From positions 496,001 through 560,000 of the forward strand of contig NZ_JAGKSQ010000002.1 in assembly GCF_017939705.1 (NCBI RefSeq): 64,000 nt of DNA. The letters are read 5' to 3'. Every line of letters begins with the position of its first letter. Position 1 is the stretch's first letter. A model generated the notes under the pieces. It was given only the letters and a program-made list of their open reading frames with translations, was not told the DNA's origin and searched no databases. Shown piece by piece: positions 1 to 8,237 of the stretch. A program made the position numbers and the translations under genes. The stretch is from Halalkalibacter suaedae (GTDB taxonomy: Bacteria > Bacillota > Bacilli > Bacillales > Bacillaceae_D).

Positions 1-1
1 C

Positions 2-355
2 ACGGCCTTATCGTATTGTTTAATCGTTTTAGCTACAATCAATTTGTTTCTCTGGGTTCGCAATACATATGGAATCCTATGGCTTATATGCTTTCTTTCA
101 CTTATGATATTTATTGAGTATAATCAGCTACTTACCTTTCGAATCCATTTTTTGACTCTTTTATCAAGTATACTATTGGTTCAATCACTATTAAGTTCTT
201 TTATAATATTTCGGTTAAGTATTGTTCATTCCAAAGGGGCTGGAGATGCAACAAGCCTGAACAAACTAACAGCAATCCCTACCCTACTTTGGGGTCTACT
301 ATTCTTTGTTCAAGCACTATATGGTACTTATTTTGTTATTACGAATTATCTATAG
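2..355 (+). CDS. M50B-like membrane metalloprotease family protein, C-terminal fragment
   Basis: The frame is open to the left window edge, so the true start lies outside; the first in-window start (TTG at 44) is probably not used. About 118 residues are visible, with three to four hydrophobic membrane segments separated by short basic loops. The C-terminal segment GDATSLNKLTAIPTLLW followed by a last hydrophobic helix resembles the tail of Peptidase_M50B-like integral membrane proteins, recalled from family knowledge. The zinc-binding HExxH part would be upstream and cannot be checked here. A hairpin follows directly. If the family assignment is wrong it is simply a polytopic membrane protein of unknown function. 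Confidence 0.5.
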   Translation, partial: TALSYCLIVLATINLFLWVRNTYGILWLICFLSLMIFIEYNQLLTFRIHFLTLLSSILLVQSLLSSFIIFRLSIVHSKGAGDATSLNKLTAIPTLLWGLLFFVQALYGTYFVITNYL

Positions 356-364
356 ATAAAACAG

Positions 365-407
365 AGGCCACTGAAAAAGATAAGGTTTTAATCTTTTTAG
401 CGGCCTT
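365..407 (+). terminator. Hairpin after the M50B-like gene
   Basis: Arms AGGCC-CT-AAAAAGAT and ATCTTTTT-AG-GGCCTT pair around a short loop ten bases after the stop codon. The 3' arm carries the T-run; there is no separate U-tract after the stem. Confidence 0.5.
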
Positions 408-965
408 CAAGCAACGAACGGAGCCGTTGCATTCTTTTAAGCCTGTGTTTTTTTCATAGCAAGCGCCATTACAACTTCCTCGATTCTGTTCAAAGAGACT
501 CTTTTAATGGCCTCATGCAAAAGCCGCAGGTGAGATTGCACACTGCAAAGGAGTCCCCTGATAAACGTAACTTTTGATTGGCGGCTGTTTTTCTTTTTTT
601 AGGTTTAGAATTTGTTTTGGATTAACTACTAAAATCTCAGCTACAATCTGAACTTGCAAGTCGAACTAGAGGATTTTTCATAGCAGTGTCTATGCTCTAA
701 CTCACCTTTTTACATTCTATTTGCTAGCCTTTTTAATTCTTCTGTATGCTAGAATACCTCTTGATCAAGGAGCTCGTTTGATTTTAGCGTGATTACTTCT
801 TTATAGTATCCGTCTCATAAAGGATAGACCTTAGATTCTTTACTGCGAAGAGTATTTCAACTAGTTGTTGAGATTTTGAACGAGTGATTTCATCAGTTTC
901 TTTGGCTGAAATTTTACTGTTCTATTGATATTTACTTATAAGAGCAGAAAAATTCCATCTTACCT
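408..965. other. Gene-free stretch with a possible decayed gene end
   Basis: No convincing gene is seen. On the minus strand a frame from about 590 down to the TAA at 437-439 encodes a plausible-looking C-terminus (…HLRLLHEAIKRV… ending MKKTQA) without a start or ribosome binding site, and a stop lies just upstream of it. It may be the tail of a lost gene, perhaps a transposase, but I cannot identify it. The rest (about 600-965) is AT-rich and shows nothing recognisable. Confidence 0.3.
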
Positions 966-1103
966 TTCATCAAAGCGGACGGGATGGGCGGGCCGACTCC
1001 TGCAGGAACAAAGGGCAGGTTGAAATCCACCGGCGTAGCCGGTTAGTTCAACGCCCTCCTGCGGAAAGCGTGCCCCCCATCCCGGTAGCGGTGTCGAAGC
1101 AAC
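966..1103 (+). repeat. Dispersed structured repeat, family A, copy 1
   Basis: About 138 bp, GC-rich against an AT-rich background, also present at 27252 and 39683 in the same orientation. It folds on itself: outer arms GGGATGGG / CCCATCCC, an inner stem GGGC..TTGAA / TTCAA..GCCC, and an apical hairpin ACCGGC-gta-GCCGGT. A minus-strand ORF (960-1181) across it is an artefact of the repeat. It lies just past the 3' end of the SLC13 permease gene. Confidence 0.8.
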
Positions 1104-1164
1104 TTTTACAGCCATCGCTGAATGTTTTACGATATACAACTTTCCACTAACCTTGCCTCTTATT

Positions 1165-2940
1165 TTAAATAATCCACACAAAATAAGTAATGGTTACAGT
1201 GACAATCATATAGAGTAAATTTAACGGAATCCCGACCTTAATAAAATCTGAAAAACGATAACCCCCTGGTCCGTATACAATTAAATTGGTTTGATAGCCA
1301 ATCGGTGTCGAGAAACTCGCGGAAGCACCAATAGCAACCGTCACAAAAAATGCCATTGGATCAAGAGATAACTGATTAGCCATTGCAAATGCAATTGGAA
1401 ACATGAGAACAGCAGCAGCGTTGTTAGTAATAATTTCAGTAAAAACCGTCGTCAATAAGTAAACACCTATTAAAGCACCTATTACCCCTGCCCCTTTCGT
1501 TAACTGAACAAAATGATCAGCAATAAAAGTAGCAGCCCCCGATTGATCCAAAGCGATACCGACACCGATCGCACAAGCGATTAGTAATAAAACATCGAAT
1601 TGAACATGTTTTTTTGAACTTTCAAATGTAATGGTTTTCGTCAAAAACAGTGTAATAACAGCTAATAAGGCTGCTTTAAACATAGACATGATCCCAAAAG
1701 ATGCGAGTATAATCATTGCAATTAGTGTGCACATTGCCATCGTTGATTTTTTGGTGTCAACAATTCCAGGCTCCTCAAGTGCTGATACAACATAAAAATC
1801 TCTCGTTAAGGAACCTCTTGTTATAAAATCCTTATTAGCCACTAGAAGGAGTGTATCCCCTGGCTTCAAGGCGATATCTCCAATTTTATTATGAATGCGT
1901 TCATCATTGCGATGAACAGCTACAACGCCTGCATCGTACTTATTCCTAAACTTACTTTCTTTCACTGTTAGATTGACTAAAGAGGATTGATGTGAAACTA
2001 CCGCTTCTACTAAATGAGCACTTCCTGTTTGTAATTCCTCTAGCTTGAAATCTGCTCCTGTTTCGATTCTTAGTCCCTTGATATTTTGCAATTCTACAAT
2101 CGTAGAGAGCAACCCTGTAAAGATCAGACGGTCCCCCGCTTTTAATTTGTGATAGGAGGGAACTGGTCCCGTTCTTTCTCCATTTCTAAAAATGGCAATT
2201 AAGTAAAGTCCCTGAAGGTTTCGAAGGCCAGCTTCCTCAATTGATTTCCCGACAATTGCCGAATTAGCTTCAACTAATACTTCTGACAAATACTCTCTTG
2301 ATGATTCATTAAAGGATTCTTCAGCTGTTTTTCGAGAAGGTAGTAATTTGTAGCCAATTGTTCCCATATACAGCATCCCAAGTATACTTGCAGGGAGACC
2401 AACAATCGCTAATTGAAACATTGAGAAACCTTCCATCCCCTGTTCCAACATAAATCCATGAACGACAAGATTGGTTGACGTTCCAATAAGAGTTAATGTT
2501 CCACCAAAGATCGCAGCATAAGACAATGGCATTAGAAATTTTGAAGGAGAAATATTTCGATCCTTACACCATTTTCGGATCACCGGCGTAAACATGACGA
2601 CGATTGGAGTATTATTTAAAAAAGCTGACATGCTAGATACCGGAAGCATCATTTGAATCAATGACCTTCTAGGATTTTTTCCGCTACCTAGTGCCTTCAT
2701 CATAAGATGATTGAGCATACCGCTCTGTTGCACAGCACCTGCAACAATAAATAAAAGAGCAATCGTTAACATTCCTTCATTAGCAAACCCTCTCAGTGCA
2801 TTAGAAGGTGACAGAATACCTGATAATAACAGCACCGCTAAAGCACAAAAAACAATAAATGCCGGCCTTGCCACCTCTTTAATTAAACAAACAAGCATAA
2901 CAAGGACGACAGAAATGACAAAAACTATTTCTATGGTCAT
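1165..2940 (-). CDS. SLC13/ArsB-NhaD superfamily permease with two RCK_C domains
   Basis: A polytopic inner-membrane transporter of the divalent anion:Na+ symporter (DASS, SLC13) / ion transporter superfamily. N-terminal membrane segments contain the family motif SxxxxNTPIVVMF and the SNT-type signature GTSTNLVVHG; a second matching half near the C-terminus has TEIITNNAAAVLMFP and SASFSTPIGYQTNLI. Between them (about residues 205-390) lie two soluble TrkA-C (RCK_C) domains, recognised by the repeated pattern GxxxxEAGLR…AIFRNGE…LKAGDRLIFTG and KF…VAVHRNDER…LKPGDTLLLVA. I chose the ATG at 2940, which has GAGGAG seven bases upstream, over the TTG five codons earlier that overlaps this site. The substrate is uncertain: sulfate, dicarboxylate or another anion. 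It is transcribed alone. Confidence 0.85.
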   Translation of the reverse strand: MTIEIVFVISVVLVMLVCLIKEVARPAFIVFCALAVLLLSGILSPSNALRGFANEGMLTIALLFIVAGAVQQSGMLNHLMMKALGSGKNPRRSLIQMMLPVSSMSAFLNNTPIVVMFTPVIRKWCKDRNISPSKFLMPLSYAAIFGGTLTLIGTSTNLVVHGFMLEQGMEGFSMFQLAIVGLPASILGMLYMGTIGYKLLPSRKTAEESFNESSREYLSEVLVEANSAIVGKSIEEAGLRNLQGLYLIAIFRNGERTGPVPSYHKLKAGDRLIFTGLLSTIVELQNIKGLRIETGADFKLEELQTGSAHLVEAVVSHQSSLVNLTVKESKFRNKYDAGVVAVHRNDERIHNKIGDIALKPGDTLLLVANKDFITRGSLTRDFYVVSALEEPGIVDTKKSTMAMCTLIAMIILASFGIMSMFKAALLAVITLFLTKTITFESSKKHVQFDVLLLIACAIGVGIALDQSGAATFIADHFVQLTKGAGVIGALIGVYLLTTVFTEIITNNAAAVLMFPIAFAMANQLSLDPMAFFVTVAIGASASFSTPIGYQTNLIVYGPGGYRFSDFIKVGIPLNLLYMIVTVTITYFVWII

Positions 2941-3094
2941 GAGAGTTCTCCTCAATTGATCTTTAATATTTTATTATATAAATAGTCTATTCTCACAAAA
3001 CATATGTGTCAACTTGGTTTTATGATTTTTGACACTTAAACGTTCAAAAGAATGGTATTATTATATAAAATTAAATATTTGATGGGGTGAACTT

Positions 3095-3424
3095 ATGTCA
3101 ACGATTGAAAACTTTTTGGAATTAGATATGCGTGTCGGTACTGTTATCAAGGCTCAACCTTTTCCAGAAGCGAAAAAACCGGCAATTAAATTACAGATTG
3201 ATTTTGGAAATTTAGGCATCAAGAACTCATCAGCACAAATTACCTATAGGTATAACCCTGACAATCTTGTTGGTCGTCAAGTAGTAGCGATAGTAAATTT
3301 ACCACCTAGAAGAATTGCTGGATTTAAGTCCGAGGTTTTAGTAATGGGTGGTGTACTTGGTCAAGAGGATGTTGTTCTACTTACAACAGACACAGCAGTA
3401 CCTAATGGTACAAAGGTCTCATAG
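3095..3424 (+). CDS. csaA: CsaA-type tRNA-binding chaperone
   Basis: A 109-residue stand-alone tRNA-binding OB-fold domain (EMAP-II/MetRS C-terminal type). The N-terminal motif LDMRVGTVIKAQPFPEAKKPA and the central SSAQITYRY and IVNLPPRRIAGFKSEVLVMG are those of CsaA, a cytosolic export-related chaperone first described in Bacillus subtilis. Length is the usual 105-112 residues, and all core motifs are present. A GGGGTG ribosome binding site precedes the ATG. It is monocistronic and followed at about 110 bases by a strong hairpin. Its molecular role (chaperone or tRNA-related) is not settled in the family. Confidence 0.93.
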   Translation: MSTIENFLELDMRVGTVIKAQPFPEAKKPAIKLQIDFGNLGIKNSSAQITYRYNPDNLVGRQVVAIVNLPPRRIAGFKSEVLVMGGVLGQEDVVLLTTDTAVPNGTKVS

Positions 3425-3532
3425 TATATAATTTCATCAAAAAATCAAAAATCCTTATCCAATGGTCTTAGCAGGTGAAAACCAAAAAGATTTTATTGTC
3501 GAAAATTGTAGTAAACACATAAAGAAATAGTA

Positions 3533-3587
3533 TATAATAATGACCATATAGTTCTATAGGACTATATGGTCATTATTATATTTTTTT
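3533..3587 (+). terminator. 20-bp perfect hairpin plus T7 directly in front of the GGDEF-EAL start
   Basis: Arms 3533-3552 and 3561-3580 are exact reverse complements (20 bp) around an 8-base loop, followed by seven Ts. It has the form of an intrinsic terminator for csaA, but its U-tract touches the start region of the next gene. A TATAAT occurs inside the left arm (3533-3538). It could therefore be an attenuator or an operator for the downstream cyclic-di-GMP gene rather than only a terminator. Confidence 0.75.
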
Positions 3588-3597
3588 GAAAGTTGGG

Positions 3598-6234
3598 ATG
3601 AGTGTGGAGCACGAACATCATCGAAAAACACTAATCTTCATTTTATTATACATAGTAATCTATTATACACTCATCTTGTTTGGCACAGGTAATGAACCAT
3701 TTTACATTATTAGTCGTAACTTAATGTCAACTTCCGCGGCGTTCATTGCTGCAATTTGGCTTACTCGAGCTTTTAAAACGACTGTTTCAATCGAAAGAAT
3801 TGTATGGTTTTGGCTATCACTAGGATGTTGGAGTTATTTTGCTGCAGAGTTAATTTGGATGTATTACGAAAGTTTTCTACGGACAGAAGTCCCTTTTCCA
3901 GGTTTAACCGATCTTTTTTACATGCTACAAATTCTATTTTATTTAATTGCATTCTCACGTTATCAATTTATCGTAAAAAGATTTTCTAGAATCTTACATC
4001 TTATTTTTGAAATTGTTATTGTGATGATTGTTATCGCAACATTTAGCTATTATTTCATTATCGAACATCAAATGAATAATCCAGAATTAACCGGTTTATT
4101 TTTATTTATATCAATTGGTTATCCTGTTGGTGATCTATTTTTAATATTTGCTGCAGTAACTCTATTTTGCACTGTAAAAGAAAGTGCAGTGAAAAGAGGA
4201 TTCTTAATTATATTAATTGCAGTAATCATTCAAACAGTAGCTGATTCGAGTTATATGTATCTTCTACTTAATAATAATTACCATACAGGAAGTTTAATTG
4301 ATCCATTATTTAGCCTATCACTTCTTTTAATTGGTTATTCAGGAATTCATGCAAATGGGTCTATCACAAATAAAAAGATTGATGCCTTATTTTTGAAGTT
4401 TGATACCCTTAGAATTTTGCTTCCATATGTCGGTTCATTAGGGTTGGTTCTGTATATTATTTTAATGGATCGAGAACATCAAATCCTTACAATTGGTGGC
4501 TTTCTCTCAATCCTTTTAATAATTGTAAAGCAAATCTCTGTTCTATATAACAACAAACAATTATTAGGCCATCTTAATCGTAGTAATGAACGATTTCAAT
4601 CACTTTTTGATCATCATCCAGATGCAGTCGTATCTATTAATCTAAAAGGCGAATTAACTAGAGTTAATAATACTGCTGCGAAAATGGCGAACTGTTCTAA
4701 TGAAGATCTTATCGGCCTGCAATTTGATTCCTTTTTCGAGGGCGAAGATCTGCTAAAGGTAAGGAAGCATTTTCATTTATCTTGTCAAGGTGATGATCAA
4801 CATTTCGAGGTGAAAATTAAGAAGCCTAATGGAAAAAGGCGAAACCTCCTACTGACGAATATTCCAATGTATGAAGATAATCAAATTGTGGGCATTTTTG
4901 GAATTACCAAGGATGTCACTGATATTAAGAGAAATGAAAAGAGAATTAATTACTTAGCGTATCATGACTCTCTAACAGGCTTAGCCAATCGTGCTTATTT
5001 CGAAAATTCATTAGACTTAATGATCGCTGAATCAAAACAGGATGGGATCGGTTTTGCAGTTATACTCATTGATTTTGATCGATTTAAAATTATTAATGAC
5101 ACACTTGGTCATGATGCCGGGGATCAATTACTTATTGCCATTGCAGAACGATTCATCTCTTTAACAGAGCATAAAGCACTTGTGGCAAGACAAGGTGGAG
5201 ATGAATTTTCTCTATTAGTTAAAGGCACGAAATCAGATGTAATTGAATTATTAGATAAAATAATGACTGGTTTAAACAAGCCACATAAAATCAAAGGAAA
5301 TATTTTTATTACAACCGCTAGTATAGGAGTTTCATATAGTTCAAATGGGATTGAAACTGCTGTAGATGTATTAAAAAAGGCTGACATCGCCATGTACGCT
5401 TCAAAGAAAAACGGCAAAAATCAATATACTTTTTACGAGGAAGGTTTGGCTCAAGAATCCGAGAATCAATTATGGATTGAAAATGACTTATACCATGCCA
5501 TCAATAACAAAGAATTTCTATTATATTATCAGCCACAAATCGATTCGACAAATAGTAGAATCTATGGAGTTGAAGCTTTATTACGCTGGAATCATCCGAA
5601 ATACGGTATTCTTGCACCAGGTCAGTTTATTACAATTGCCGAAGAAACAAATATGATCTTACCGATTGGCGAATGGGTTCTGAGACAGGCATGCCTAGAA
5701 GGGAACAAGTGGCATGAATCAGGAGAATTACTTGAAATAGCAGTAAACATTTCACCAAAACAATTCCAATCACCCCATTTGATCAAGATGGTCGCAAATA
5801 TAATAGCGGAAACTGATTTCAATCCTAATTATTTAGTACTAGAAATCACAGAAGCCGTTGCAATGAATAACATCGACGAAACGGTCATTAAATTAAAAGA
5901 ATTAAAGGCCATGGGTATTCATATCTCGATTGATGATTTTGGAACGGGACATTCATCATTGTCGTATTTAGCCCAGTTACCATTTGATGAATTAAAAATT
6001 CCACGTGAGTTAGTGAACGAGCTTGGAAAGGAAACGCATAATGCCATTGTTTCAACAATTATTACATTAGCAGATAATCTAAAATTAAAAATAATAGCTG
6101 AGGGTGTTGAAACAAACGAACAAAAATCTATACTACAGAACATGAATTGCACTAATATGCAGGGATATTTATTTAGTAAACCTGTTTCAAGAGAAGATAT
6201 TGAACATTACTTTCAACAATTTAGTACTAATTAG
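3598..6234 (+). CDS. Membrane-anchored PAS-GGDEF-EAL cyclic-di-GMP protein
   Basis: A bifunctional-looking cyclic-di-GMP turnover protein of about 878 residues. The first 320 residues form roughly nine membrane segments, resembling the DUF4084-type sensor module seen in Bacillus cyclic-di-GMP proteins (recalled, moderate certainty). A PAS domain follows (about 330-445, RFQSLFDHHPDAVVSIN), then GGDEF (about 455-615, intact QGGDEFSLL) and EAL (about 630-875) with intact VEALLRW, NISPKQF, DDFGTGHSSL and AEGVET. Both catalytic motifs are preserved, so synthase and phosphodiesterase activity are both possible. The ATG at 3598 is used here; TTG at 3586 lies in the U-tract of the upstream hairpin, and neither start has a strong ribosome binding site. 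A family B repeat follows the gene. Confidence 0.9.
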   Translation: MSVEHEHHRKTLIFILLYIVIYYTLILFGTGNEPFYIISRNLMSTSAAFIAAIWLTRAFKTTVSIERIVWFWLSLGCWSYFAAELIWMYYESFLRTEVPFPGLTDLFYMLQILFYLIAFSRYQFIVKRFSRILHLIFEIVIVMIVIATFSYYFIIEHQMNNPELTGLFLFISIGYPVGDLFLIFAAVTLFCTVKESAVKRGFLIILIAVIIQTVADSSYMYLLLNNNYHTGSLIDPLFSLSLLLIGYSGIHANGSITNKKIDALFLKFDTLRILLPYVGSLGLVLYIILMDREHQILTIGGFLSILLIIVKQISVLYNNKQLLGHLNRSNERFQSLFDHHPDAVVSINLKGELTRVNNTAAKMANCSNEDLIGLQFDSFFEGEDLLKVRKHFHLSCQGDDQHFEVKIKKPNGKRRNLLLTNIPMYEDNQIVGIFGITKDVTDIKRNEKRINYLAYHDSLTGLANRAYFENSLDLMIAESKQDGIGFAVILIDFDRFKIINDTLGHDAGDQLLIAIAERFISLTEHKALVARQGGDEFSLLVKGTKSDVIELLDKIMTGLNKPHKIKGNIFITTASIGVSYSSNGIETAVDVLKKADIAMYASKKNGKNQYTFYEEGLAQESENQLWIENDLYHAINNKEFLLYYQPQIDSTNSRIYGVEALLRWNHPKYGILAPGQFITIAEETNMILPIGEWVLRQACLEGNKWHESGELLEIAVNISPKQFQSPHLIKMVANIIAETDFNPNYLVLEITEAVAMNNIDETVIKLKELKAMGIHISIDDFGTGHSSLSYLAQLPFDELKIPRELVNELGKETHNAIVSTIITLADNLKLKIIAEGVETNEQKSILQNMNCTNMQGYLFSKPVSREDIEHYFQQFSTN

Positions 6235-6250
6235 TAGTTATTATCTAAAA

Positions 6251-6494
6251 GAAGAGGCTGGGACATAACTAAAGTGCCTAACTGAAATACCGAATAATGC
6301 AATCACATAGCGGATGAAATATACGTAGACTCCTGCGGGATGAAAAAGCCAAAGGTGAGACCCCACAGGCGTAGCCGAGGAGGCTCACCGGCTTCCCGCG
6401 GAAAGCGAAGTATATTTCAGGAGCGGTTTACATCCGCCAACCACCATTGTTCGGATTTTCTATTAGTTAAATCACTTTTGTCCCAGCCTCTTCT
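6251..6494 (+). repeat. Dispersed MITE-like repeat, family B, copy 1 (full length)
   Basis: About 244 bp bounded by inverted ends AAGAGGCTGGGACA / TGTCCCAGCCTCTT, with a further AAGTG / CACTT pairing inside. The core has nested arms TGAAATATAC / GTATATTTCA, GCGGGA / TCCCGC and GGTGAG / CTCACC, so the whole element is one long interrupted palindrome. Other copies are at 26893 (inverted, degraded ends) and 37531 (full length). No coding capacity. It sits between two convergent signalling genes and may also act as their terminator. Confidence 0.85.
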
Positions 6495-6526
6495 TTACGA
6501 TTTTACATTCTGACATATTTGAGCAA

Positions 6527-8026
6527 CTAACACCGATCAGCTGCTATTGGTAAAACAACCGTAACAGTTGTTCCTTCGTTAACAATACTAGCAAAACTAA
6601 TTGTACCATTATGTTCTTCGATAATTTTTCGAGAGATCATTAACCCAAGCCCAGTCCCTTTTTCTTTTGTCGTATAAAAAGGTTCCCCTAGTCGAGAGAG
6701 TCTCTCTTTTGAAATACCTATTCCCTCATCATCTACTATGACCACCAATTTTGTTCCTGTTTTTAAGATTGAAACTAATATATTGCCGCCCTTTGACATC
6801 ACATCGATTGAATTTTTGATAATATTTTTAAAAACCTGCTTAATTTGGTTACGATCACAACTAATCAGTGTTGTTGAAGTATTTACATCTATGCTTATCT
6901 TTACGTTTTTTAAAATCGCTTGTGTATTTAAGAGAACAATTACTTCTTTAATTAACTCGACCATATCATTTTTTTTGACTATTGGGATCTCAGGTTTAGC
7001 TAAATAAAGAAATTCATTAACGATTTCATTTACACGCTCTACTTCTGCCATAATAATATCATAGTAAAGATGATTCTCTTTAGCTGAACCCTTGAGCAAT
7101 TGAATAAATCCTTTAATGCCTGTTAATGGATTTCTAATCTCATGTGCTACCGCAGCTGCAAGCTGTCCAGCAAGTGAAAGCTTCTCTGAATTATGAATGA
7201 AATGCTCTACCTTTTTCTTATCAGTAACATCTCTAATTATGATTTGTTTTGCAGGTTCACCTCTATAAATCAAGGTCTGCTCCATTGCCTCAATATCAAG
7301 AAACTCTCCATTTTCCTGTTTCAATTTTCTTTCCATTACATTAACGGTATTCATCTGTTGACATGTCTTAATGATCTTTTGGTCATTATCAAATGTATCT
7401 TCAGAAACTAACAAACTAGAAATGTTCCTACCTATTAGATCTTGTTCATTGCTGACTCCGTGAAGAATGGCAGCTGCTGGATTAGCATAAAGCAGTTCCC
7501 CTTCTTTCTCAATAATGATACCATCAGGAGATTTTTCAACTAACTGACGATATAAGTTCTCCGAATTCTCTAACTCAATAAAATAGGAGAGAAATGTAGC
7601 CATTGATTGTAATAAGACAACCTCTTTATCTTGAAACGTATAAAGTGAAGTATCTATCGCACAAAGCGTCCCGAAAATTTCACCACTTTTTGTAATAATC
7701 GGTACTCCCAGAAAACTTTTTATATTTAATTCTTTTGTCACGTCCATTTTACTAGCAAGTGCGTGTTGAGATGTATCATTTATAATAACAGGGTCACGCC
7801 CTGTTCCAATTATACTTCAATAGGCATCCAAAAAATTCAACTGTGTTCCTGATTCAAACAATACCTCTTTACGGTGAAAAACACTATGTATCATACTCAT
7901 AACTTGGTTATTAGAAGCCACACAAAAGGTGTTGACATTCATTTGTTTGCTTAATACCTCTAAAATATGGTCAGCAGCTTCTTTAAGACTAGTATAAAAT
8001 TGATTTTCATTCTCAATTACTCTCAT
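6527..8026 (-). CDS. Selenocysteine-containing GAF-PAS sensor histidine kinase (UGA at 7817-7819 read as Sec70)
   Basis: A 499-residue soluble sensor kinase if the in-frame TGA at codon 70 is read through. The pieces on either side are in the same frame and together form one GAF domain (about 1-155): LDAY-U-SIIGTGRDPVIINDTSQ…, where related Bacillus GAF proteins have Cys at the U position (recalled alignment, DTYC). PAS follows (about 158-273), then a HisKA with H295 in VAHEIRNPL and a HATPase_c with N-box KNSIDVM and DDEGIGI. A perfect AGGAGGTG ribosome binding site lies before the ATG. A SECIS-like hairpin starts four bases after UGA. The gene lies downstream of bdbD-bdbC, a thiol-oxidation context. 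No partner response regulator is adjacent. The alternative, a nonsense mutation, is less likely because a paralogue at 61994 has UGA at the same residue. Confidence 0.85.
7782..7819 (-). promoter_or_regulatory. UGA codon plus SECIS-like hairpin of the Sec-GAF kinase
   Basis: On the minus strand the UGA (7819-7817) is followed by a hairpin with a 7-bp upper stem AACAGGG / CCCTGTT, loop CGTGA, and a lower ATAAT / ATTAT stem offset by a TGG bulge. The loop begins 19 bases after the UGA and has G as its second base, matching the general bacterial SECIS rules (short stem-loop directly 3' of UGA, G near the loop start). Confidence 0.75.
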
Positions 8027-8211
8027 TAAAATACACCTCCTTACAACTGATTTTAGTTAATTATACAGGAAATGACTGAATATTATAGTGATTATTCTTT
8101 TTCAGATTAAATAACACTCATTATGTTCATTTAGTGCAGCATTTTCTTAAACTTAACAGTCTTATTTCCGATTAGACAGTTTAATCAATTAACTTTAAAT
8201 TAACCAAAAAA

Positions 8212-8237
8212 AATAGCACATTAAAAAAAGTGCTATT
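8212..8237 (-). terminator. Terminator of bdbDC
   Basis: AATAGCAC / GTGCTATT stem with an AT-rich loop, overlapping the bdbC stop codon, followed on the minus strand by a run of Ts. Confidence 0.8.

Noticed and set aside
960-1181. Minus-strand ORF of 73 codons over repeat family A
   Set aside because: It follows the repeat's GC-rich sequence, has no ribosome binding site, and the same repeat elsewhere (27252, 39683) gives different frames.
3425-3532. Cyclic-di-GMP (GEMM) riboswitch upstream of the GGDEF-EAL gene
   Set aside because: None of the conserved GEMM core sequences is present; only the perfect hairpin is visible.
7817-7819. Nonsense mutation or pseudogene in the GAF kinase
   Set aside because: Frame, codon use and domain continuity are kept on both sides, the stop is TGA, a hairpin follows, and a paralogue has TGA at the same residue.
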